A DNA stretch of 64,000 nucleotides, from the NCBI RefSeq assembly GCF_000018025.1, contig NC_009831.1, positions 4,898,001 through 4,962,000 on the forward strand, read 5' to 3'. The stretch comes from Shewanella sediminis HAW-EB3. GTDB lineage: Bacteria > Pseudomonadota > Gammaproteobacteria > Enterobacterales > Shewanellaceae. Each line of letters opens with the position of its first letter. The stretch's first letter is position 1. The translations under genes were made by a program, and so were the position numbers. The notes beneath the pieces were generated by a model. That model did not search any database, was not told the DNA's origin, and worked only from the letters and a program-made list of their open reading frames with translations. Of the stretch, positions 49,787-58,010 are shown in pieces.

Positions 49787-49810
49787 AGACGTTTGGACGT
49801 CTATACATCC
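49787..49810 (-). promoter_or_regulatory. MetJ operator of metF
   Basis: Three tandem 8-bp met boxes, AGACGTTT, GGACGTCT and ATACATCC, match the AGACGTCT consensus in 7, 7 and 5 positions. They lie 48 bp upstream of the metF start. Confidence 0.85.
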
Positions 49811-49886
49811 ATATTAGTGAAACTCTGATTTAAGTCAATAGCAAATAGAGTACTAAATACAAATAAGATAGTTCAAATATACGGAG

Positions 49887-50180
49887 GGACGCGACCTCGT
49901 TGCTGGAGGACGGCTTAAAAACGCCTACAAGTTCGGCAAAAAGCGCCTCCTAGGACGGGCTTCGCCCTGCGAGGACGCATGAAATAAGGACGCGACTTCG
50001 TCGCTGGAGGACGGCTTAAAACGCCTACTAGTTCGGCAACAAGCGCCTCCTAGGACGGGCTTCGCCCTGCGAGGACGCATGAAATAAGGACGCGACTTCG
50101 TCGCTGGAGGACGGCTTAAATACGCCTACGAGTTCGGCAAAAAGCGCCTCCTAGGACGGGCTTCGCCCTGCGAAGACGCA
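49887..50180. repeat. Three tandem copies of a 100-bp palindrome-rich repeat
   Basis: Units begin at 49887, 49988 and 50088 (lengths 101, 100 and about 93). Each starts GGACGCGAC, contains GCGAC-TTC-GTCGC and GGGC-TTC-GCCC hairpins and CGCCTCCTAGGAC, and ends GACGCATGAAATAA except the last. Copies differ at only a few positions. They fill the metL-metF gap and may end the metBL transcript through their hairpins. Confidence 0.92.
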
Positions 50181-50242
50181 GCAAAGCTGCTATGAGAAAA
50201 AGCTTTTGCTTTTCTCTCGAAGCGCCCCCCGAAGCGCCCTTC

Positions 50243-52630
50243 TTACTCCTGTAACAGATCTCTGCAGATCTGTGCCAGATCCGACTGCACGGCAGCCGCG
50301 GTAACTTCACGCCCGGCTCCGGGACCTCTGATGATAAGAGGGTTATCCTGATAGAAGGCACTGCGGATCACGAAGACATTATCGCCCGGTGTCAGGTTAG
50401 CGTAGGCATGCTCTCTATCGACCCATTGAATGCCAACTGCCGCCTTTAACTGTCCCTCGATCACATCCAGCCCGGCAACATAACGAAGCACCTTATCCTG
50501 CTCCGCCGCTGCCTGAAACTGCTGTAGCATCTCACCATCGAGCTCAGTAATACGTCCGAGGAACTGCTCCAGAGGAATATCGGCTAATGCCGATGGCACT
50601 AAGGAGTTAAGCTCAATATCTTCAAGCTCTATCTCATGGCCAATTTCACGGGCCAGTATTAACAACTTACGTTGCATATCGCGGCCGGAAAGGTCATCCC
50701 GGGGATCGGGTTCGGTAATACCTAAGCCTTTAGCTTCCAGGACTAACTCTGAGAAGGGCTTATTGGCATCATAATTTTCAAACAACCAACAGAGGGTTCC
50801 GGAAAAGATGCCACCAACAGCCTCGATACTATCGCCGCTGTTGTGTAGATCATTCAGTGCGTGCTGCACAGGTAATCCCGCACCACAGCTGGCGTTATAG
50901 CGCCAAAATAGCCTGCGGTTTCCAAGTTGCTGCTTCAGCTCACGATAGAAAGCCAATGGACCGGAACCTGCTAACTTATTCGCACTGACCACATGAATAC
51001 CACGGGCAAAAAATTCAGGATACTGCAGCGTCAGCTCGGCACTCGCGCTGATATCCAGTGCGATAATTTCATCGCAATCCAGTGCTTGGAGCTGTTCAAA
51101 CAGGTGATCATACAACCATGGGGTCGCTTGCTGTTCAAACTCTTGTTTCCAGGAGCTTAAACCTATCCCCTCCTCTTTCAACAGGGCTTTCTTTGAACTC
51201 AATAAGCCGACCAGTTCGACACAGGCTTCCAACTCTTTATTCAGGGATGTACGTGCGCGCGTAAATAGATCGACCCAGGCCTCTCCGATATTCCCAACAC
51301 CGAGCAATAGCACCCCAATACGTTTACGTGGACCGGCACAGCGCCTATGTACTTTCTGAGTAAGTAAGTTGACATTGGCACAGGGAACTAAGGTGACCAG
51401 ACTCAAGCCGTCATTGAATAACGGCCTGGCATCACGACTCAGCAGCCGGGCAAAGCCACGACGATAGAGCTCGGCATCGGCGCTGACTAAGGCGACCAGG
51501 CCAAGATTCTCACGTAGAAGCAGATCCGATACCCCCGGGACTTCAGATTCGAGGATAGCTCGCACCTGCTGCTGATTCTCATGGGTGAAGGCCAACTCAA
51601 CCCGGCCATGGGCAAGCTGCCAATGAGCCAAGGGGTTTAGCCCAGACGCTGCCAATAATTCGGCTAAGTTGGAGATCTCGGTGGTGATTCTGAAGTTAAA
51701 TAGCGACACACTGGCCAGATTGGTCACCACCGGCGCACTGGCCGAAGAACTCCTGGGCGCAATCAGGGTAAAGTCGGTGTGGGATGCATAACTCGAACGT
51801 ACGGCTAAGCTGACTTCGGTATCGAAAAGAGGTTGCAGAGATCGATTATGCAGTACCGGCGAGCCCAGATGAGCGAGACGGTTTGCCTCATCCAGAGAGA
51901 GACTCTTCAGCAATTTAGCATCGTTGATCTTATTGGGGTCGGCATTGAATACCCCTTCGACATCGGTCCAGATGGTCACCCGCTCGATGGCGGCCAGACT
52001 GGCGATCAGGGTGGCGCTATAATCGGACCCATTACGTCCCAGCAACAGAGTTTCTCCTCGACTGTTGGCACAGATGAAACCCGTGATAATTAATCTTTCA
52101 TTGGGATGGTCATTAAGTACTTGCCGAACTCGCTGACGGGACTCGACCAGCATTATCTGCGGCACGCCACCTTCGTCGGCCAATAACAAGGTTCTGGCAT
52201 CGACATCGCTCGCAGCAACACCAGACTCCCTGAGCAAGGCCGCCAACAGGCGCGCGGACCAGCGCTCACCGAAGCTCACCACTTCGCTGCGTTCGTATTC
52301 CTTCAGTTCATCCTGTGAAAACAGACTGATAAGCTGGTACTTATCGATCGACAAACGTTCTCTTAAACTTGTGGCCTGTTCATTAGAAAGCAGCTGCTCG
52401 ATCAGGTTTTGTTGAAAGCTAATCAACACCTGCAGCTCTTCTTGCCAGAGCTGAGCCGTATCTTTTAACTCTAATAATTTATAAAGAAAGTTGGTGCTCT
52501 TACCCGCGGCGGAGACTACGACAAGATCGTCGCTATTGCCGTGAGTGAGAAGGATATGAGCCACACGGCGGTAACAGTCAGCGTCCGCCAGACTGGAACC
52601 ACCAAATTTATGCAAATGACAACGTGCCAT
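50243..52630 (-). CDS. metL: Bifunctional aspartokinase II / homoserine dehydrogenase II
   Basis: A 795-residue fused enzyme that starts methionine and threonine synthesis. The kinase half begins HKFGGSSLADADCYRR and holds RNGSDYSATL. The dehydrogenase half begins about residue 450 (IGVLLLGVGNIGEAWVDLF) and carries SANK and GIFSGTLCWLF. Full length as in E. coli (810). It is 12 bp downstream of metB and co-transcribed with it. The gene ends next to the 100-bp repeats. Confidence 0.97.
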   Translation of the reverse strand: MARCHLHKFGGSSLADADCYRRVAHILLTHGNSDDLVVVSAAGKSTNFLYKLLELKDTAQLWQEELQVLISFQQNLIEQLLSNEQATSLRERLSIDKYQLISLFSQDELKEYERSEVVSFGERWSARLLAALLRESGVAASDVDARTLLLADEGGVPQIMLVESRQRVRQVLNDHPNERLIITGFICANSRGETLLLGRNGSDYSATLIASLAAIERVTIWTDVEGVFNADPNKINDAKLLKSLSLDEANRLAHLGSPVLHNRSLQPLFDTEVSLAVRSSYASHTDFTLIAPRSSSASAPVVTNLASVSLFNFRITTEISNLAELLAASGLNPLAHWQLAHGRVELAFTHENQQQVRAILESEVPGVSDLLLRENLGLVALVSADAELYRRGFARLLSRDARPLFNDGLSLVTLVPCANVNLLTQKVHRRCAGPRKRIGVLLLGVGNIGEAWVDLFTRARTSLNKELEACVELVGLLSSKKALLKEEGIGLSSWKQEFEQQATPWLYDHLFEQLQALDCDEIIALDISASAELTLQYPEFFARGIHVVSANKLAGSGPLAFYRELKQQLGNRRLFWRYNASCGAGLPVQHALNDLHNSGDSIEAVGGIFSGTLCWLFENYDANKPFSELVLEAKGLGITEPDPRDDLSGRDMQRKLLILAREIGHEIELEDIELNSLVPSALADIPLEQFLGRITELDGEMLQQFQAAAEQDKVLRYVAGLDVIEGQLKAAVGIQWVDREHAYANLTPGDNVFVIRSAFYQDNPLIIRGPGAGREVTAAAVQSDLAQICRDLLQE

Positions 52631-52642
52631 TTCAAACTCCTA

Positions 52643-53803
52643 TTAACAAGCTAATGCCGCTGCAAGTCCTGCCTGTATATCAGCAACTAAATCATCTGCA
52701 TCTTCAATACCTACAGAAAGACGGATAAGGGTATCTTTCACCCCAGCTTCGGCTCGAGCCTCAGGCTCCATTGCTCTATGGGTCATTGTCGCAGGAACCG
52801 CGACTAAACTCTCTACGCCACCTAAACTTTCTGCGACGGAGAACACGCTAAGTTGCTCGAGGAAGGCCACTAACTCGGCTTCTCCCCCCTTAAGCTCGAA
52901 ACTTAACATTGCGCCGAAGCCTTTTTGTTGTTTCGCGGCGATCTCATGACCGGGGTGATCCTTAAGGCCCGGATAATAAACTTTATCGACGACACTACTC
53001 GCTGTCAGCGTATCCAGTACTCTTTGGGCGTTCGCCTGATGCTCTCGAATACGTACGGCAAGGGTACGAATACCACGTAACGTCAGATAGCTATCGAACG
53101 CCGAGCCGGTCAGGCCTAAGGTATTTGACCACCAGTGCAATAACTCCCCTAACTCCTCGTCTTTAGCTACCACGGCGCCGCCAACCACATCACTGTGTCC
53201 ATTTATATATTTGGTCGTAGAGTGGATAACGATATCCGCACCGAGCAGCAGAGGTTGCTGCAAGATAGGCGAAAGGAACGTGTTGTCTACCACTACGAGA
53301 GCATCGACTGCATGACTCGCCTTCGCGATAGCCTCGATATCGACCACGCGCAGCAGTGGGTTTGAGGGTGTCTCGAGCCAAACCATCTTAGGGTTTTGCG
53401 CTATAGCATCTTGTAGGGCTAACTCATCGGTCTGATCGACAACAGCCAACTTAAACTGGCCCTTCTTCGCTAAGTTGGTAAACAAGCGGTAGCTACCGCC
53501 ATAGCAGTCATGGGGAACCACTAACAGATCATCGGGGCCCAACAGACTCGTCACCAGAGTAATTGCCGCCATCCCGGTACAGGTCACGACACCCGTTGCT
53601 CCCTTTTCTAATCCGGCGATAGCATCTCCAAGGATTGAGCGGGTCGGATTCCCCGAGCGACTATAATCAAAATCTCTGGGATTCTTGTGCCCGTCGAAAG
53701 AGTAATTAGTAGAAAGGTAGATTGGTGGTACGACCGCACCATACTGAGTATCAGACTCAATCCCTTGACGGACTGCAATTGTGGCTAACTTACGTTCGGT
53801 CAT
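52643..53803 (-). CDS. metB: Cystathionine gamma-synthase
   Basis: A 386-residue PLP enzyme that joins succinyl-homoserine and cysteine. The PLP lysine is Lys198 in STTKYINGHSDVVGG, the same number as in E. coli MetB; YSRSGNPTR near residue 47 supplies phosphate contacts. GGAG precedes the ATG. First gene of metBL, divergent from metJ across an operator region with two groups of met boxes. Confidence 0.96.
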   Translation of the reverse strand: MTERKLATIAVRQGIESDTQYGAVVPPIYLSTNYSFDGHKNPRDFDYSRSGNPTRSILGDAIAGLEKGATGVVTCTGMAAITLVTSLLGPDDLLVVPHDCYGGSYRLFTNLAKKGQFKLAVVDQTDELALQDAIAQNPKMVWLETPSNPLLRVVDIEAIAKASHAVDALVVVDNTFLSPILQQPLLLGADIVIHSTTKYINGHSDVVGGAVVAKDEELGELLHWWSNTLGLTGSAFDSYLTLRGIRTLAVRIREHQANAQRVLDTLTASSVVDKVYYPGLKDHPGHEIAAKQQKGFGAMLSFELKGGEAELVAFLEQLSVFSVAESLGGVESLVAVPATMTHRAMEPEARAEAGVKDTLIRLSVGIEDADDLVADIQAGLAAALAC

Positions 53804-53858
53804 CTACATCTCCTAAACTATTTACTGAACATCATACTTCATTTCAATTGACACAAAT

Positions 53859-53882
53859 AGATGTCTGGACGTCTAAATGTAC
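53859..53882 (-). promoter_or_regulatory. MetJ operator, metB side
   Basis: AGATGTCT, GGACGTCT and AAATGTAC form tandem 8-bp units with 7, 7 and 4 matches to AGACGTCT, 56 bp upstream of the metB start. Confidence 0.8.
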
Positions 53883-53912
53883 CTAAGCTAAAAGCCATCG
53901 TCAACAACTTAT

Positions 53913-53944
53913 AGCCATTTAGACGTCCAAACATATAGAAATCT
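53913..53944 (+). promoter_or_regulatory. MetJ operator, metJ side
   Basis: Four contiguous 8-bp units (AGCCATTT, AGACGTCC, AAACATAT, AGAAATCT; 5, 7, 5 and 6 matches) lie 93 bp before the metJ start, separated from the metB group by 30 bp. This is the expected layout for autoregulation of metJ with shared control of metBL. Confidence 0.75.
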
Positions 53945-54036
53945 ATTTGCAATTGTCGCAAATAAGAGGCAATAATTTGACTGTACAAATTAAAGGGTTA
54001 AAATCTGCCCCGAATTTTGAATTTACAGGTGAGTCA

Positions 54037-54351
54037 ATGACTGAGTGGAATGGCGATTATATCAGCCCATATGCTGAACACGGCAAGAAGAATGAACAGG
54101 TAAAGAAGATTACCGTGTCAATTCCCTTGAAAGTGCTTAAGGTTCTGACTGATGAGCGTACTCGTCGTCAGGTCAATAACCTGCGCCACGCAACTAACAG
54201 TGAACTCCTGTGTGAAGCATTCTTGCATGCCTATACCGGTCAGCCGTTGCCAAATGATGAAGATCTGTCTAAAGATAAACCTGACAGTATTCCGGCAGAG
54301 GTGAAACGCTTGATGGATGAGATGGGAATTGAGTGGGAAGATGTAGAGTAA
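54037..54351 (+). CDS. metJ: Methionine repressor
   Basis: A 104-residue ribbon-helix-helix repressor that binds SAM and met boxes. The sequence [16 protein letters not shown] followed by [42 protein letters not shown] is nearly the E. coli protein, including the beta strand that contacts DNA (KKITVSI). The frame is open to 53947; the ATG at 54037, preceded by AGGTGA, gives the correct family length. Confidence 0.98.
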   Translation: MTEWNGDYISPYAEHGKKNEQVKKITVSIPLKVLKVLTDERTRRQVNNLRHATNSELLCEAFLHAYTGQPLPNDEDLSKDKPDSIPAEVKRLMDEMGIEWEDVE

Positions 54352-54375
54352 CCTTTACTCTTGTTCAGTCAATTT

Positions 54376-54405
54376 CAGGGATCGCTATGCGATCCCTGTT
54401 TGTTT
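54376..54405 (+). terminator. Terminator after metJ
   Basis: A perfect 10-bp stem CAGGGATCGC / GCGATCCCTG with loop TAT, followed by TTTGTTT. Confidence 0.9.
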
Positions 54406-54472
54406 CAGCCGCTCACGATTTCAGATAAATTATTCTTCAGCAACTAAACAGGATTAACCGAGAGAAGATGCA

Positions 54473-55207
54473 GTGCTTTCAATAATCGACCCAACCAGCT
54501 TACTCTTAGCCTCGATCATCATCTTCTTCGGTGCCCTCACCCAAAGCCTTATCGGTTTCGGTCTTGCTGTCGTGGCAACCCCCTTGCTCTATCTCGTCGA
54601 TCCACAACTGGTGCCTGCTCCCGTTATTGTTATGGGGTTTTCTATCTCATTGCTGACACTCTTCAGAGAGCGTAGCTCTCTGGAATTTAACGGATTGCAA
54701 TATGCTCTTCTCGGCCGTATTCCGGGCGGTTTTCTTGGGGCAGCTTTACTGATATTTGCCCCTCAGCCCGTTCTGGGGCTGGCAATAGCCGGAATCGTCG
54801 CCTCAGCCGTTATTCTCAGTCTGATGAAGTTCAACTTAAAGGTTAATCGAAAAAGTTTATTTGCCGCAGGATTCGTATCCGGAATATTCGGTAACATCGC
54901 CGCCATCGGCGGGCCGCCAATGGCAATATTGCTTTCGGGCAAAGATGCCAGCCAGTTTCGCGCCGCTCTATCGGCCTTCTTTATCTTTAGCTCTACGATC
55001 GCACTGGCGATCTTAGCCATAACCGGATTATTAACTATCGAACACCTATGGCTGTCACTGATGTTATTGCCTGGGGTGATATTAGGCTATCTGGTCTCGG
55101 GACGTCTGGTTGGCCATATCGATAAGAATAAAACCAAAAAAATGACCCTGCTACTCTGCTCGGTGAGTGCCTTACTGTTGACGATAAAGTCGATAGCAGA
55201 GCTTTAA
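54473..55207 (+). CDS. TauE/SafE family sulfite/organosulfonate exporter-like protein
   Basis: A 244-residue inner-membrane protein with about eight hydrophobic helices in two repeats; each repeat holds a family-type motif, GALTQSLIGFGLAVVATPLL near the start and GNIAAIGGPPMAILL in the middle. Members export sulfite, sulfoacetate or related anions. It starts with GTG at 54473 (the nearby ATG at 54468 runs into a stop). Being between the methionine genes and the thiosulfate reductase, a sulfur link is tempting but unproven. Its stop overlaps the convergent 55204 gene by 4 bp. Confidence 0.85.
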   Translation: MLSIIDPTSLLLASIIIFFGALTQSLIGFGLAVVATPLLYLVDPQLVPAPVIVMGFSISLLTLFRERSSLEFNGLQYALLGRIPGGFLGAALLIFAPQPVLGLAIAGIVASAVILSLMKFNLKVNRKSLFAAGFVSGIFGNIAAIGGPPMAILLSGKDASQFRAALSAFFIFSSTIALAILAITGLLTIEHLWLSLMLLPGVILGYLVSGRLVGHIDKNKTKKMTLLLCSVSALLLTIKSIAEL

Positions 55208-56253
55208 AAATGATAAGAGGTTTTCAGTACACCGCCGATGGCGTCATCGCTGCTGACCATACCTGTGAAATCGAGAGAGAATACCTGGCCAAGTTCGACT
55301 CCGGTTCCCAATGAATAGACACTTGCCCTATTGTCCTTCATATCATGACGATAACCCAAACGCAGTGCCAACCAATCCGTCGCTCGCACCTCCCCTTTGA
55401 ATCGCCAGTACTGGGTACCCACAGTTTCATCGAAACGTTTAATAGGGTTAAGGTCAATATCCGTCGTAAAAGTCAGACGATTCCAGTCATAGGCGACACC
55501 AGCCGCAAATTTGGGATCGACTCGATAGCTAAGCGTTTTGCCTTGAGACTCTACCGCCTCCAACTCTTTGCTTATCAGGTCTCGCCCGGACATGGCAACG
55601 ACTAACCCCTCCACAGGCTCCATTGCAACACCGATATCCAGATTGAATGTGGTTTCATCACTTCGATAACTGGCATCATCTAACTCTCTAGGCTCAAAGC
55701 TATTGATAACCGCTTCATAATTATAGGTATCGATCTTTTGCAGTTTTGGAGAAACACCAACAGATATCGGCATATTTACAATTGAGAGGGGAAAACTTAG
55801 CGCAACACCAAAATCAGAAACGGCCCCTGCAACAAGAATACCTTTAGAATCGAGATCCATAAGCTCAGCTTCCTGCACCTTCAGAGCCTCCGACGACTCG
55901 AACGCCTCGATATCGATTGCATTAACACCAATGGCATCGGCATAAGTGTTGTAAAATACGTTCATCTGAACGCTTTCATTCACAGCCACGACCGAAAAAT
56001 CCCCGTGCGCATCATAGGAGGCGCTAGCCCCCACCGTCGGCAGAGATAAGGCAGAATCATCAAATTTAAGGGAGTCTAATGCCAGCAGAGCCGGATTAAT
56101 AAATAGAGGATTTTCACTACTCGATGGCAGGCTCCGAGCCCCTTCCATCGCAGGCACAAGATTGCCCCAAACTTCGTCACTCAGTTGCTCTGCAAACGAT
56201 GACGAGAGAGGGGAAAGCAAGAGATAGCATAATGCCAGTTTGAACAGTTTCAT
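55204..56253 (-). CDS. TraF-like outer-membrane beta-barrel
   Basis: A 349-residue protein with a signal peptide ending at SFAEQ (about residue 21) and a long series of amphipathic strands ending in KTSYHF, which points to an outer-membrane barrel. The features GARSLPSSSENPLFINPALLA and FAAGVAYDWNRLTFTTDIDLNPIKRF fit the TraF_2 (conjugal transfer TraF-like) family; chromosomal members are not tied to conjugation and have no known substrate. The start at 56253 has AAAGG 9 bp upstream; the ATG at 56277 has none. Confidence 0.72.
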   Translation of the reverse strand: MKLFKLALCYLLLSPLSSSFAEQLSDEVWGNLVPAMEGARSLPSSSENPLFINPALLALDSLKFDDSALSLPTVGASASYDAHGDFSVVAVNESVQMNVFYNTYADAIGVNAIDIEAFESSEALKVQEAELMDLDSKGILVAGAVSDFGVALSFPLSIVNMPISVGVSPKLQKIDTYNYEAVINSFEPRELDDASYRSDETTFNLDIGVAMEPVEGLVVAMSGRDLISKELEAVESQGKTLSYRVDPKFAAGVAYDWNRLTFTTDIDLNPIKRFDETVGTQYWRFKGEVRATDWLALRLGYRHDMKDNRASVYSLGTGVELGQVFSLDFTGMVSSDDAIGGVLKTSYHF

Positions 56254-56411
56254 CCATTCAGCCTTTTCGATTTTCATTTTTTATTGTAATTTGAGCTTCA
56301 TCATTCTCAATTAAAGATAGTCGATGGATCGGAATAGTGTGCGGATAAAAAGTAGATTTTTTATTGATGACTTTTTGCTTATCTCGAAGAGTTACATCTC
56401 CAATATTCGGA

Positions 56412-56445
56412 ACAAAAAAGCCCGAAACCATTCAGATTCCGGGCT
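56412..56445 (-). terminator. Terminator after phsABC
   Basis: AGCCCG / CGGGCT with a 15-nt inner loop (nearly extended by GAA/TTC), and a T-run on the minus strand from six A residues, 43 bp past the phsC stop. Confidence 0.8.
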
Positions 56446-56487
56446 AAAACAACACTTTGCAGATAAATTGTTTATGATGAACAACAG

Positions 56488-57429
56488 CTAGTAGATGTAA
56501 CTTTGCCCCGCGTAAAGAATGAAGTGACGCAGTGCCAATACCCCGGTTAATCCTGAACAAGCCACCATCAACATGGCACCTTTAGTGTGCCGCGTCGCCG
56601 CAGGCATCAACATGGACAGCAGAGGAACACCGAAGCCGATACCCACGACTCCAATCCAAAATACCCCAGCCCACACACCTGTGGTGAGTGATGCCAGCGC
56701 CACTGCCGCTGCGCCGCCCTTGAAGTACAAGGCACAGAACAACATAAACAGGAACATGATCTCAGTCGCCATCACTGGTAGCTCTAGGGCATGCATACGG
56801 CTAAGCTCTTTATCATGACTATCGACCTTGAACATCAACAGGGCAACCACAGAGTTTGCCGCCGCACCAGCCGATAATCCCGAGACCAGGAAGAGCGCCG
56901 GCAGTACTGCCGTATTGAGCATAGGATAAGCATTCATCGCCGATATCAGGAAGCCTGTGTATGCCCCGACACCAACAGCCAGTACAAACAGCACCACTTC
57001 AATCGCCTTACGCCAGCCTGTTAGCATTTCAGCAACCGGGCTCAGGAAGCCGAGTCCCCATTTGGGTAACTCGTCTCGCAACACGATTAAACCATAGGCG
57101 ATACCTAAGGGCGTGTAGACCAAAAGCGCCAGCACACCAAGCGCCATCACCGACTGGAAATTATAGTTGACCAGAATAACCCAGAAGTGGAAAGGCTTAG
57201 TCAAATCGAACACCAAACACGCCAGACCTAAGCTAATCGCCACCGGACCAATAATTGCCGCAGCCTTAAGGATCGGACTCTCCGTTAGCTTGTCTTTACT
57301 GTACCAGCGCATGCCTATGCCGATCAGCACACTACCGGCCGACAGGCCTGCCATAAACAGATAAACTGCGATGACCCAGTTCCATGTTACCGGATCGTAT
57401 TGCGCCATATCTCCCCATATATTGTTCAT
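56488..57429 (-). CDS. phsC: NrfD/PsrC-type membrane anchor of thiosulfate/polysulfide reductase
   Basis: A 313-residue inner-membrane subunit with eight to nine helices that takes electrons from menaquinol. It begins MNNIWGDMAQYDPVTWNWVIAVYLFMAGLSAGS, the characteristic N-terminus of PsrC-type subunits. The start overlaps the phsB stop (ATGA), so translation is coupled. No heme ligand set for a PhsC cytochrome b is visible, so the PsrC name is structurally closer; I keep phs to match the S. oneidensis operon shown to be needed for thiosulfate and elemental sulfur reduction. Confidence 0.93.
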   Translation of the reverse strand: MNNIWGDMAQYDPVTWNWVIAVYLFMAGLSAGSVLIGIGMRWYSKDKLTESPILKAAAIIGPVAISLGLACLVFDLTKPFHFWVILVNYNFQSVMALGVLALLVYTPLGIAYGLIVLRDELPKWGLGFLSPVAEMLTGWRKAIEVVLFVLAVGVGAYTGFLISAMNAYPMLNTAVLPALFLVSGLSAGAAANSVVALLMFKVDSHDKELSRMHALELPVMATEIMFLFMLFCALYFKGGAAAVALASLTTGVWAGVFWIGVVGIGFGVPLLSMLMPAATRHTKGAMLMVACSGLTGVLALRHFILYAGQSYIY

Positions 57430-57998
57430 GACTCTATCCCCCCTCTCTTAGTCGGAATACGATAGATCCTGGGCTTAGTGCCGAGGTGAATCTTATCCTG
57501 ATAACTTGGCTTGGTGTTGAGTAACTTTGCAACCTCACTGTCGGGCTCGTTAGCATCGCCGAATGTCAAGGCATCGGTCGGACAAACAGTAACGCAGGCC
57601 GGTAACTCGCCACGAGCCAACCGAGTATCCTTACAGAAATTACACTTATCAGTTGCCTTAGTTTCCGGGTTGACGAAACGCACCTTGTAAGGACACGCCG
57701 CCACACAATACATACAGCCGACACACTTATCTTCCTTGATGGTAACGATACCATCCTCGCCAACATAGGCCGCGCCGGTCGGACAGACCTTGACACAAGG
57801 TGCATCTTCACACTGCTGACACGATACCCTGTGGTACTTAAAATGCAGGTTTGGCGCCTGCCCAAATGGTCCTTCAACCCTGACTTGCAATCGGGTCACC
57901 CCCTCTGGGGTTCCATTCTCACTGCGACACGCCACATTACAGGCCTGGCAGCCGATGCACTTGTTTTCATCGTGCACCATCACATAACGTTTATTCAT
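57426..57998 (-). CDS. phsB: Four-cluster ferredoxin subunit of thiosulfate/polysulfide reductase
   Basis: A 190-residue protein with four [4Fe-4S] cluster motifs: CIGCQACNVAC, CQQCEDAPCVKVCP, CVGCMYCVAACP and CNFCKDTRLARGELPACVTVCP. It passes electrons from the membrane anchor to the molybdenum subunit. There is no signal peptide, as normal for a subunit exported with a Tat-borne partner. GGAGG lies before the ATG. It lies 12 bp behind phsA. Confidence 0.95.
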   Translation of the reverse strand: MNKRYVMVHDENKCIGCQACNVACRSENGTPEGVTRLQVRVEGPFGQAPNLHFKYHRVSCQQCEDAPCVKVCPTGAAYVGEDGIVTIKEDKCVGCMYCVAACPYKVRFVNPETKATDKCNFCKDTRLARGELPACVTVCPTDALTFGDANEPDSEVAKLLNTKPSYQDKIHLGTKPRIYRIPTKRGGIES

Positions 57999-58010
57999 AA
58001 CTGCCTCCGA

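Noticed and set aside
49887..50180. CRISPR array
   Set aside because: Units are about 100 bp, adjacent without unique spacers, and full of hairpins; no cas genes are present.
55204..56253. Conjugative element because of the TraF-like name
   Set aside because: No other transfer gene is present and the family is mostly chromosomal outer-membrane proteins.
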